A model generated the notes under the pieces. It had not been told where the DNA came from. It saw only the letters and a list, made by a program, of their open reading frames with translations, and made no database searches. A DNA stretch of 64,000 nt from Clostridiales bacterium (lineage in GTDB: Bacteria > Bacillota > Clostridia > Christensenellales > Aristaeellaceae), in NCBI GenBank assembly GCA_016930575.1, contig JAFGGL010000065.1, positions 28,895 through 92,894 of the forward strand, in the 5' to 3' direction. Shown here piece after piece: positions 16,601 through 24,258 of the stretch (its first letter is position 1; the number at the start of each line of letters is the position of its first letter). The position numbers and the translations under genes were made by a program.

Positions 16601-18136
16601 ATGTCGGGAACTCCTGTAAACTACCACAGTCTGAAAAGCGGATCTGACGTACGGGGCATGGCGATCGGCGGCCGTGCTGTCATCACGGCTTCGGTCGTCA
16701 AACGCATTGGCGCCGCTTTTGCGGAATATCTGGCAGAGACCAGAAAGCTGCCGATCGGGAAGGTTTCCATTGCCGTAGGACGGGATTCAAGGATATCCGG
16801 TCCGCCTCTGCTCGAGGCGGCATGCGAAGGAATCACAGCCGTCGGCGCCAAAGCGTATGACTGCGGCATGTGCACGACGCCAGCGATGTATATGGCGATT
16901 TTGGAACCTGGGTTTGCGCTCGTCGGCTCGATCATGATCACGGCGAGCCATCATCCGTGGGACATCAACGGGTTGAAGTTTTTTACGGAAAGGGGCGGCA
17001 TCGGCTATGCCGACCTGGACCGCATACTGGCAATCGCGAAAGAGATCGATACAGATAAGCCTTCGTTAAGCCGGCAAATAGATGTATACCCGTTTATTCC
17101 ACTTTATCAGGCACGCTTAAGCTCGCTGATATCAAGCGGTTTGGAAGCGGATAATAAGACGCCCCTCAAGGGTTTCCACGTTGTCGTGGACGCCGGCAAT
17201 GGCGCAGGCGGATTTTATGCCGACATGCTGGCCTCGCTTGGTGCTTACGTGGAAGGAAGCCAGTTTCTAGAGCCGGACGGGCATTTCCCGAACCATCCGC
17301 CGAACCCGGAAAACAAGGAAGCCATGGCATCCGTATCCGACGCAGTAGTGAAAGCCGGCGCGGATCTCGGCGTGATTTTCGATGCGGATTGCGACCGCGC
17401 CGCCATCGTGGATTCGACCGGTAGAGAGATCAACCGCAACCGTCTGATCGCGCTTATCAGTGCGCTCCTTCTGCAGAAGTATCCGGGTGCGACAATCGTG
17501 ACCGATTCCGTCACGTCTTCGGGACTCACGTCGTTCATTCGGGAGAGGGGCGGCGTGCATTACCGGTATAAACGCGGTTATCGAAACGTAATCGACGAGG
17601 CGGTCCGCCTGAACGAAACGGGTATCGATTGCCCGCTTGCCATCGAAACGAGCGGTCACGCGGCGCTGCGGGACAATATGTTTCTGGACGACGGGATGTA
17701 TCTGGTCACCTACCTCATCATCCGTGCGATGCTGTTGAAACGGGAAGGGAAAACGCTGTCGTCGCTGATCGAAGATTTGAAGGAGCCGTTGGAAAGCGCG
17801 GAATACCGGCTGAAGATCCTCGCGAATGATTTCCGTAAAGCAGGAGAATCGGTCATACAGGCAGTAATGAAAGAAACGACGAAGCGGGTCGATTGCCGCA
17901 TCGCGCCGGACAACCCGGAAGGCATCCGCGTCAGCTTCGATCTTCAGGGAGAGCGGGACAACGGATGGTTCCTGCTGCGCCTGTCCGTGCATGATCCCGT
18001 CATGCCGCTGAACGTGGAGAGCGATATACAAGGCGGCAGCCTTGAGATGATCCGCATCCTCCGCGTAATACTCGGCAAGCTTCCGGATATCGATAGTTCC
18101 GTACTTGAGAATGCCTTTGAAATCCGAGGTGTATGA
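16601..18136 (+). CDS. Phosphomannomutase/phosphoglucomutase
   Basis: An alpha-D-phosphohexomutase that moves phosphate between C1 and C6 of a hexose phosphate, feeding exopolysaccharide or wall precursors. The 511 residues show the phosphoserine loop TASHHPWDINGLKFF, the Mg site DADCDRA, the sugar loop ETSGHAALRDNMFLDDG in place of the usual GE(M/G)SGH, and a C-terminal phosphate-binding domain. The variant sugar loop begins with ETSGHA, as in phosphomannomutase/phosphoglucomutase proteins of the broad family. The stop overlaps the start of the potassium channel gene as ATGA. Confidence 0.88.
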   Translation: MSGTPVNYHSLKSGSDVRGMAIGGRAVITASVVKRIGAAFAEYLAETRKLPIGKVSIAVGRDSRISGPPLLEAACEGITAVGAKAYDCGMCTTPAMYMAILEPGFALVGSIMITASHHPWDINGLKFFTERGGIGYADLDRILAIAKEIDTDKPSLSRQIDVYPFIPLYQARLSSLISSGLEADNKTPLKGFHVVVDAGNGAGGFYADMLASLGAYVEGSQFLEPDGHFPNHPPNPENKEAMASVSDAVVKAGADLGVIFDADCDRAAIVDSTGREINRNRLIALISALLLQKYPGATIVTDSVTSSGLTSFIRERGGVHYRYKRGYRNVIDEAVRLNETGIDCPLAIETSGHAALRDNMFLDDGMYLVTYLIIRAMLLKREGKTLSSLIEDLKEPLESAEYRLKILANDFRKAGESVIQAVMKETTKRVDCRIAPDNPEGIRVSFDLQGERDNGWFLLRLSVHDPVMPLNVESDIQGGSLEMIRILRVILGKLPDIDSSVLENAFEIRGV

Positions 18137-19524
18137 ATATGCATCGCAAGCTTTCGGACAACGCCAAAGACATCCTGTCAAAACGCTCCATACGTCCCGA
18201 GCGCGTACTCGCGCTTGGCTTTTTCTGCCTGATCGTGATCGGAACCGTCCTTTTATCGCTGCCAATCTCTTCTGTGACCAGGCAATCCATCGGCCTGCAT
18301 AAAGCGGTATTTACCGCAACGTCGTCGGTATGCGTTACGGGTCTGATCGTGCTGGATACCGGAACGGCGTTTACTTTCTTCGGCAGAATGGTGATACTGA
18401 TCCTCATCCAGATCGGCGGCCTGGGACTGATGATTTTCGCGACACTGGTGATGATCGCGCTTGGGCGGCGCATATCGCTACGCAACCGCGTGCTGATTCG
18501 CGAATCGATGAACACGACCGGGCTTTCCGGCCTGATCCGCCTGATCAAATGGTTTTCGGTGATGGCGTTCTTCTTTGAACTGACCGGCGCGATCATACTG
18601 AGTTTTCGCTTTATTCCCTTATATGGCTTGGTTAAGGGAATCGAAAACAGCGTATTTCATTCGGTCAGCGCGTTTTGCAACGCAGGGTTTGATCTGTTCG
18701 GCGGTTTCAGGAGCATTACGCAATTTTCAAGCGATCCGCTGGTCGTACTCACCATGGCGACGCTTACCATCCTCGGCGGCCTCGGGTTCTTCGTGCTGTT
18801 GGAGATCTACCAGAACCGTATGCATTTCAGCAAATTCTCCCTGCATTCCAAACTGGTTCTGATCATCACCGCTACGCTGCTGCTGCTCGGCCTGATCCTG
18901 ACGGTTTCCTTCGAATGGGACAATCCCGATACACTCGGCGGGATGACCTTCCTAGATAAGCTGATGAACGGTTTCTTCCAGTCCGTTACGATGCGTACGG
19001 CGGGCTTCTCCACCATTAACCAGGCGACGCTGACGGACAGCTCGAAGCTGATCGGGATACTCTTCATGTTCATCGGCGCGTCGCCGGCATCTACCGGCGG
19101 CGGCGTGAAAACGACGACCATCGGCGTGCTGATTCTGATGGTGTTCTCAATCGTGCGCGCGCACGATTCCGTCGTGATATTCGGCAAACAGATTCCTATC
19201 AACGTTTTCAAGCGCGCGCTGACCGTGGTGCTGATCAGCGTATTTATCGTGATCGTATGCGCCTGCGCATTGTCCCTTGCGGAACGCGATTCGGAGTTGA
19301 CGATGATCGACCTGCTGTTTGAATCGACATCCGCGTTCGGTACGGTGGGCCTGTCTTCGGCCAATACGCCGTCGCTGAGCCAGTTTTCCCAGATGTTCCT
19401 GATACCCGTGATGTTCTTCGGGCGTGTCGGCCCGCTTACGCTTGCGTTCGCGCTGGCGAACAGGCTGGAGCACAACGCGAAAAACCGTCTGCATTATCCC
19501 GATGAAAAACCGATGATCGGTTAA
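18133..19524 (+). CDS. ktrB: Potassium uptake protein, TrkH/KtrB family
   Basis: The membrane subunit of a Trk/Ktr potassium transporter. The 463 residues hold four repeated membrane-pore-membrane units; the selectivity-loop glycines are visible in TSSVCVTGL, SAFCNAGFDLF, TMRTAGFSTIN and STSAFGTVGLSSAN. Length and the absence of the extra N-terminal TrkH helices favour the KtrB type. The start ATG 18133 overlaps the mutase stop; a second ATG at 18139 is possible. It is paired with a regulatory RCK subunit 14 bases downstream, as in ktrAB operons. Confidence 0.9.
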   Translation: MNMHRKLSDNAKDILSKRSIRPERVLALGFFCLIVIGTVLLSLPISSVTRQSIGLHKAVFTATSSVCVTGLIVLDTGTAFTFFGRMVILILIQIGGLGLMIFATLVMIALGRRISLRNRVLIRESMNTTGLSGLIRLIKWFSVMAFFFELTGAIILSFRFIPLYGLVKGIENSVFHSVSAFCNAGFDLFGGFRSITQFSSDPLVVLTMATLTILGGLGFFVLLEIYQNRMHFSKFSLHSKLVLIITATLLLLGLILTVSFEWDNPDTLGGMTFLDKLMNGFFQSVTMRTAGFSTINQATLTDSSKLIGILFMFIGASPASTGGGVKTTTIGVLILMVFSIVRAHDSVVIFGKQIPINVFKRALTVVLISVFIVIVCACALSLAERDSELTMIDLLFESTSAFGTVGLSSANTPSLSQFSQMFLIPVMFFGRVGPLTLAFALANRLEHNAKNRLHYPDEKPMIG

Positions 19525-19538
19525 GGAGGAAACCCGTG

Positions 19539-20195
19539 ATGAAAGGCAAAACAAAGCAGTTTATGGTGCTTGGGATGGGTTTGTTCGGCTCAAGCCTGGC
19601 CAAAGCGCTGCATGAGCTTGGGCACGAGGTGCTGGCCGTCGATTCGGACGCGGATCTTGTGGAAGCGATCGCGCCATATGTGACACAGGCTGTGCAGATA
19701 GACGCGACGGACGAAGCCGCGCTGCAGGAACTCGGCGTGCGCAATTTCGACGCCGTGATCGTATCCATCGGGAAAAAGCTGCGCGACAGCATTCTGGTCT
19801 GCGTGATTATCAAGGAACTCGGCGTTCCGTACCTGATCGCGAAGGCGACGGACGAGATACACGCCAAGGTACTGCGCAAGATCGGCGTGGACAGGGTGGT
19901 TTTCCCCGAGCGCGATATGGGCGTTCGTGTCGCCAAATCCCTCAGCACACCCAATGTGCTGGAAATGATGGAATTCTCCGGCGACTATCAGCTGATCGAA
20001 ATCATCCTGCCGGCAAAATGGGCGGGCCATTCGATCATCGAGGTGGACGTCCGCCGCAAATACGGCATCAGCATCCTGGCCATCCAGCGTAACGGGCAGT
20101 TTATCGTTTCGCCTTTGCCGGAAGCCGTGTTCGAGACCGGCGATATCCTGCTCGTGCTTGGCCAGAAGGACGATATCAATAACCTCAGCGGTTGA
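19539..20195 (+). CDS. ktrA: Potassium uptake regulatory subunit, TrkA/KtrA family
   Basis: The cytoplasmic gating ring subunit for the preceding channel. An N-terminal RCK domain (about 5-125) has the dinucleotide motif GMGLFGSS and the acidic residue of DSDADL; a C-terminal RCK_C domain (about 135-215) ends in GDILLVLGQKDDI. RCK_C domains of KtrA bind cyclic di-AMP in known Firmicutes. I choose ATG 19539 over GTG 19536 because AGGAGG is nine bases upstream. The esterase gene starts five bases after the stop. Confidence 0.9.
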   Translation: MKGKTKQFMVLGMGLFGSSLAKALHELGHEVLAVDSDADLVEAIAPYVTQAVQIDATDEAALQELGVRNFDAVIVSIGKKLRDSILVCVIIKELGVPYLIAKATDEIHAKVLRKIGVDRVVFPERDMGVRVAKSLSTPNVLEMMEFSGDYQLIEIILPAKWAGHSIIEVDVRRKYGISILAIQRNGQFIVSPLPEAVFETGDILLVLGQKDDINNLSG

Positions 20196-20199
20196 AGCG

Positions 20200-20964
20200 A
20201 TGAAACAGAAGGGCGACGATTATTTCAACTGCGACGCATGCAAGCCGTTCTTCCATCGGGGAAGGGAGACCGGCGTCGTTTTGTTGCACGGCTTTACGGG
20301 CAGCGTGGCGCATCTGCGGCCGCTTGGAGACGAACTGTGTAAACGCGGTTATACGGTGATGGGCGTAAACCTCCCCGGACACGCGACCTCTGAGAAAGAC
20401 ATGGCGCGATACGGCAGCAGGGAATGGCTGCAGGCCGCGTTTGACGCCGCAGGGCATATGCGTCTGCATTGCAAGACGGTCGCCGTCTGCGGGCTTTCCA
20501 TGGGCGCGCTGCTTTCGCTGATCATCGCACAGCGGCACAAGGCGGACGCGTGCGTATCCATATCCGCGCCGTTGCCGGCTTCCAACCGTCTTTTGCCGCT
20601 GACGGGTTTTTTCGGGCATATACTTCCCCGCGTTGCCTGGAAAGAAGACGAGAACAGGGAAAAGGAACTGGATCAGCGTTACGATAAGGGTTACGACGGT
20701 TTCCCCATGCGCAAAGGCGGCGACCTGTACCGCTTGATCAGGCAGGCGGAAGCGGGCCTTTCGCAAATCACCTGCCCGACGCTTGTGATCCAAAGCCTGG
20801 CCGACAAGACGGTATCCGGGGAAAGCGCGGACATGATTTTGAGCGGGATCAGCAGCGCGCGCAAAGAGAAACTGATTCTGCATGATGTGCCGCACGTATG
20901 CACGATATCAAAAGAACTGCCTCAGATCACCGAGGCAGTTGACGCTTTATTAAAATCGCTGTAA
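20200..20964 (+). CDS. Alpha/beta hydrolase, carboxylesterase type
   Basis: A soluble 254-residue esterase resembling the Est30/monoacylglycerol lipase group. The oxyanion-hole motif HGFTG is at 30-34, the nucleophile S100 lies in CGLSMGA, and the acid and histidine are in QSLADKTV and HDVPHVC near the C-terminus. The start ATG 20200 follows the ktrA stop directly; a longer in-frame start at 20158 lies within ktrA. Cotranscription with ktrAB is likely but a functional link is not evident. Confidence 0.85.
   Translation: MKQKGDDYFNCDACKPFFHRGRETGVVLLHGFTGSVAHLRPLGDELCKRGYTVMGVNLPGHATSEKDMARYGSREWLQAAFDAAGHMRLHCKTVAVCGLSMGALLSLIIAQRHKADACVSISAPLPASNRLLPLTGFFGHILPRVAWKEDENREKELDQRYDKGYDGFPMRKGGDLYRLIRQAEAGLSQITCPTLVIQSLADKTVSGESADMILSGISSARKEKLILHDVPHVCTISKELPQITEAVDALLKSL
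20915..20940 (+). terminator. Inverted repeat inside the 3' end of the esterase gene
   Basis: AACTGCCTC (20915-20923) and GAGGCAGTT (20932-20940) form a 9-bp stem with an 8-base loop inside the coding region, 24 bases before its end. Only three bases separate this gene's stop from that of the convergent gene, so an in-gene terminator is plausible, though the following T-run is short. Confidence 0.35.
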
Positions 20965-20967
20965 TTC

Positions 20968-21666
20968 TTATCCCCTGATGAATTTTCCGATTTGTTTTTC
21001 CTTTGCGTCCGGGTTGATCTTCCGTATCTGCGCCCGTAGCGCTTCTTCCGCCGTTTCTTCCGAAAGAGAAGCGGCTTTTTCAAATACCGCTTCATCAAAG
21101 AAATGTTCCGTCAGGCTGAACACAGTCGAGAACCAGCCGTAAGCGACGCCCTGTTTGGATACCTTCTGCTGTCTTGCGCACATCGTGATAAACAGCCCCA
21201 TCTGCAGGTCGACCAACGCGCGGTCGAAACGGGATTTCATTTCCTTCTTGTTCATACCGGCGGCAGATTTCAATATATGCAGCGGTGTTGGCCCGTTCTC
21301 GCTGAGTATGGTATAGATCTTCCTGGCTTCATTGCTGATTTGTCCGTTGTAGTACACGTCGTGAAAACTCCGGTTACCGCGGCGAAGCGCAAAGAAATAC
21401 GGATACCAATCCGCCGTGATATATCCGCTTTTTCGGAAGAATACCTTTGCATATGCGATATCGTTGCGTTCTTCCAGCACGCGCATGCGCCATTGCCACG
21501 GATCCGTTTCGGGGTCGCCGGTATGCCAGCGCACGGGCGTCTCATAGGGCGGTTTTTGCTCCCATCCCCAGGTGATGACGGAATAGATACCGTCCGGGTT
21601 GCCGCCGCCCATGGAAAAGCCGGCTTGCTTGAGTTCGTTTACGAAGTCATCGTAGCATTTGATCAT
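20968..21666 (-). CDS. AlkZ-related protein of unknown function
   Basis: A 232-residue soluble protein. The conserved core runs from WGWEQKPPYETPVRWHTGDPETDPWQWRM-type residues (about 35-60) through RVLEERNDIAYAKVF to YITADWYPYF. A middle helical part (about 115-175, with NEARKIYTILSENGPTP) reads as a winged-helix fold. Clostridial proteins of this type are sometimes labelled AlkZ-related, after the HTH_42 glycosylases that unhook crosslinks, but the AlkZ catalytic QxQ motif is not visible here, so I do not claim glycosylase activity. It lies 15 bases downstream of the metal ATPase gene on the same strand. Confidence 0.6.
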   Translation of the reverse strand: MIKCYDDFVNELKQAGFSMGGGNPDGIYSVITWGWEQKPPYETPVRWHTGDPETDPWQWRMRVLEERNDIAYAKVFFRKSGYITADWYPYFFALRRGNRSFHDVYYNGQISNEARKIYTILSENGPTPLHILKSAAGMNKKEMKSRFDRALVDLQMGLFITMCARQQKVSKQGVAYGWFSTVFSLTEHFFDEAVFEKAASLSEETAEEALRAQIRKINPDAKEKQIGKFIRG

Positions 21667-21681
21667 GGAATGCAGTCCTTT

Positions 21682-23535
21682 CTATTTCTTTGAAACGGAA
21701 CATGTCCGCAGTGCGCGCGTCGCGTTCAGGATAGCGATTATGCTGACGCCCACGTCCGCAAACACGGCCATCCATAGTTCGGTTATGCCTGCGCCCGCAA
21801 GTACAAGTACGACAGCCTTCACAGCCAGCGCGAACGCGATGTTCTGCCGCGCGATGGAAAGCGTACGCTTCGCCAGACGGATGGCAAGCGGCAGTTTACG
21901 CGGATCATCGTCCATCAATACGATATCGGCGGCTTCAACGGCTGCGTCGCTGCCGAGCGCGCCCATCGCAACGCCGACGTCGGCGCGCGCAAGCACGGGC
22001 GCGTCATTGATGCCGTCGCCGACGAACAGCAGGCTTCCGCGCGTATTCTCCGCCAGCAATCTCTCAACTCGTTCTACCTTATCCTCCGGCAGCAGCTTGG
22101 CGTATACGTCCCGTATGCCGACCGCTTTGCCGGTTTCTTCGGCGATGTCCTGCCGATCGCCGGTCAGCAGGACGGTTTTTCGCACGCCTTCCGCACGCAA
22201 GCCCTGTACGGCCTCCGCGGAAGTCTTTTTGATCTCATCGGAGATCTCGATGTGGCCGAGATACCGCCCGTCCTCGGCGATATGCACGACGACGCCCAGA
22301 TGCGGGCAATATGGCAATGCAACGCCGTGTTGTTCCATCAGCGCCGCGTTGCCGATGAGGTATCGGTGTCCATGATTCTGGGCGGAAAGGCCGTAACCCT
22401 GCAAATCGGTGACGTCCGACAGCGTTTCAGTATCCACAGGCAGTAGATTATGCCTGCGGATTGACTGCGCGATGGGATGCGTGGAATAGTGTTCAAGCGT
22501 AGCAGCAAGCCGCAGCAATGCCTGTGCGGGAAGTGACTGGGGGTGGATGCTCGTCACGCGGAAAATCCCCTCCGTCAGCGTGCCGGTCTTATCAAAGACG
22601 ACGGTATCAGCACGAGACAGCAGTTCCAGATAGTTGCTGCCTTTGACCAGGATACCGTTTCTGGACGCGCCGCCGATACCGCCGAAAAAGGTCAGCGGCA
22701 CGGAAATGACGAGCGCGCACGGACAGGCAACCACCAGAAAGCTGAGCGCGCGGTCCAGCCATACGCTGAAATCCTGTGCAAAGAGAAGCGGGGGGACGGC
22801 GGCAAGCAGAACGGCGGCGGTGCAGACGATCGGGGTATATATGCGCGCGAACCGCGTGATGAAAGTCTCCGACCGCGCCTTGTTTTGCGAAGCGTGCTCA
22901 ACGAGGTCCAATATCCTGGTTATGGTGGAATCCCGATATGCCTTGGTCACGGATACGCGCAGAAGACCGGAGATGTTGACGCATCCGGAAACGACCTCGC
23001 CTCCGGGAACGATCTCCCGCGGAAGGCTTTCCCCGGTCAGCGCCGACGTGTCCAGCGCCGAGCTGCCGCCAACGACGATCCCGTCCAGCGGGATACGCTC
23101 GCCGGGCTTGACGACGATCACGTCGCCGACATTGACAATGGAGGGCGGCATGGTTTGTACCGTACCGTCCCGTTCCACGTTCGCGGTATCCGGGCGGATG
23201 TCCATGAGCGCGGATATCGAACGCCTGCTTTTATCCAAAGCGCGGTCCTGGAAGTATTCGCCCGTCTGATACAGCAGCATCACGGCGACAGCTTCGGGAT
23301 ACTCTCCGATTGCCAGCGCGCCGATCGTCGCAAGGGACATCAGAAAATTCTCGTCGAATACGTTTCCACGCCTGATGTGCCGGGCGGCTTTCCAAAGGAT
23401 ATCCCAGCCGATCAACGCATATGCGATGAAGAAGAGCGGAACGGTGACCGCATCAACCGGAAGAAAAACGGCTAACCAAAACAGCGTTCCCGCGACCGCT
23501 ATTCTCCAGAGTATATGCTTGAAGTGATATTTCAT
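21682..23535 (-). CDS. Heavy-metal P-type ATPase (Zn/Cd/Pb exporter)
   Basis: A P1B-type ATPase that exports divalent metal. The 617-residue protein contains the transmembrane CPC motif (VVACPCALV), the phosphorylated aspartate in DKTGTLT, the HP locus (HYSTHPIAQ) and GDGINDAPVLARADVG. The end matches the ZntA/CadA group (ILNATRALR). It lacks the usual N-terminal metal-binding domain and begins directly with membrane helices; a free HMA domain is encoded nine bases upstream. The DCxxC form of that domain and the ArsR partner point to Zn, Cd or Pb rather than copper. Confidence 0.92.
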   Translation of the reverse strand: MKYHFKHILWRIAVAGTLFWLAVFLPVDAVTVPLFFIAYALIGWDILWKAARHIRRGNVFDENFLMSLATIGALAIGEYPEAVAVMLLYQTGEYFQDRALDKSRRSISALMDIRPDTANVERDGTVQTMPPSIVNVGDVIVVKPGERIPLDGIVVGGSSALDTSALTGESLPREIVPGGEVVSGCVNISGLLRVSVTKAYRDSTITRILDLVEHASQNKARSETFITRFARIYTPIVCTAAVLLAAVPPLLFAQDFSVWLDRALSFLVVACPCALVISVPLTFFGGIGGASRNGILVKGSNYLELLSRADTVVFDKTGTLTEGIFRVTSIHPQSLPAQALLRLAATLEHYSTHPIAQSIRRHNLLPVDTETLSDVTDLQGYGLSAQNHGHRYLIGNAALMEQHGVALPYCPHLGVVVHIAEDGRYLGHIEISDEIKKTSAEAVQGLRAEGVRKTVLLTGDRQDIAEETGKAVGIRDVYAKLLPEDKVERVERLLAENTRGSLLFVGDGINDAPVLARADVGVAMGALGSDAAVEAADIVLMDDDPRKLPLAIRLAKRTLSIARQNIAFALAVKAVVLVLAGAGITELWMAVFADVGVSIIAILNATRALRTCSVSKK

Positions 23536-23544
23536 GCTGTTTGA

Positions 23545-23760
23545 TTATGAAAGGACCGCACCCGGGATGGAATGATCTACAGCCAGGCGCACGCGTTCGA
23601 GGATGTTGCCAAACTGCGCCTTCTCTGTTTCCAAAGTTAGTTCCTTCATCAGGAAGTTGATCTTTGCGCTCTTCACGCCGGTGATCGTGTTGAGTTTCTT
23701 TTCCAGCGCGTTGGCGCAAACGGCGCAGTCCAGTTCGCTGATGGAATATGTTCTCTTCAT
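23545..23760 (-). CDS. Free heavy-metal-associated (HMA) domain protein
   Basis: A 71-residue ferredoxin-like metallochaperone. The metal site is D11-C12-A-V-C15 (SELDCAVCANAL). The acidic residue before CxxC is typical of Zn/Cd-binding HMA domains, where copper chaperones have hydrophobic or Thr/Met residues. It corresponds to the N-terminal domain missing from the adjacent ATPase, so here the exporter and its metal-binding domain are separate polypeptides. It lies between the regulator and the ATPase with gaps of nine bases on each side. Confidence 0.88.
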   Translation of the reverse strand: MKRTYSISELDCAVCANALEKKLNTITGVKSAKINFLMKELTLETEKAQFGNILERVRLAVDHSIPGAVLS

Positions 23761-23769
23761 TATGATCTC

Positions 23770-24129
23770 CTATTCGTTCACATGGTCCATGCCCTGGTTG
23801 ATAATCGTGCGTACATGATCGTCGGCCAGGGAGTAGAAAACAGCTTTGCCGTCGCGCCTGGCTTTGATAAGCTTTTGACGTTTCAGCACCGCAAGCTGGT
23901 GGGAGATCGCGCTTTGCGACATACCCAGTAGGTTTGCGATATCGCATACGCACATCTCATCAATAAACAGGCAGAACAGGATGCGGATCCTTGTGGAATC
24001 GCCGAACGTTTTAAACAATTCGCTGAGTTCAAACAGCGCGTCTTCACTAGGCATTGTACGTTCGACATTCGCGGCTACGTTTTGACGAATATGCAGCAAA
24101 TCGCAGCATTGTGCGGATAAACCCGGCAT
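23770..24129 (-). CDS. ArsR/SmtB-family metal-sensing repressor (CadC/CzrA type)
   Basis: A 119-residue winged-helix repressor that releases DNA on binding metal. The alpha-5 zinc site is complete: D103-x-H105, then ten residues, then H116-x-x-E119. The alpha-3 MCVCD motif (C60, C62) and an N-terminal CC pair at 8-9 suggest a second, cysteine-rich site as in CadC. The recognition helix is SQSAISHQLAVLKRQ. The start ATG 24129 has GGAGG seven bases upstream; the longer open frame to 24228 runs through the promoter. It heads the operon with the HMA protein and exporter. Confidence 0.93.
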   Translation of the reverse strand: MPGLSAQCCDLLHIRQNVAANVERTMPSEDALFELSELFKTFGDSTRIRILFCLFIDEMCVCDIANLLGMSQSAISHQLAVLKRQKLIKARRDGKAVFYSLADDHVRTIINQGMDHVNE

Positions 24130-24151
24130 CGTATCGCCTCCAATAATGAGC

Positions 24152-24171
24152 ATATGAACAGATATGCATAT
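24152..24171 (-). promoter_or_regulatory. ArsR/SmtB-type operator
   Basis: ATATGAACA-GA-TATGCATAT is an imperfect inverted repeat (7 of 9 positions match) with the 2-base centre typical of SmtB/CzrA/CadC operators. It lies immediately downstream of the -10 of the metal operon promoter, over the expected transcription start, so binding would block transcription. Confidence 0.7.
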
Positions 24172-24200
24172 ATTATATACTCCAGATACTATACTGTCAA
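24172..24200 (-). promoter_or_regulatory. Promoter of the metal efflux operon
   Basis: On the minus strand TTGACA (24200-24195) and TATAAT (24177-24172) are perfect hexamers with 17-base spacing, about 42 bases before the regulator start. A strong promoter held down by the adjoining operator fits a metal-induced operon. Confidence 0.9.
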
Positions 24201-24210
24201 ACAACGAAAT

Positions 24211-24239
24211 AAAACGCCGCATTTGCATACGACGGTTTT
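24211..24239 (-). terminator. Terminator of the GH94 phosphorylase gene
   Basis: On the minus strand AAAACCGTCG (24239-24230) can pair with CGGCGTTTT (24219-24211) with one bulge and one G-U pair, followed by ATTT. It lies 20 bases past the phosphorylase stop and just before the metal operon promoter. Confidence 0.55.
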
Positions 24240-24258
24240 GTATTGATGTTATGACGAA

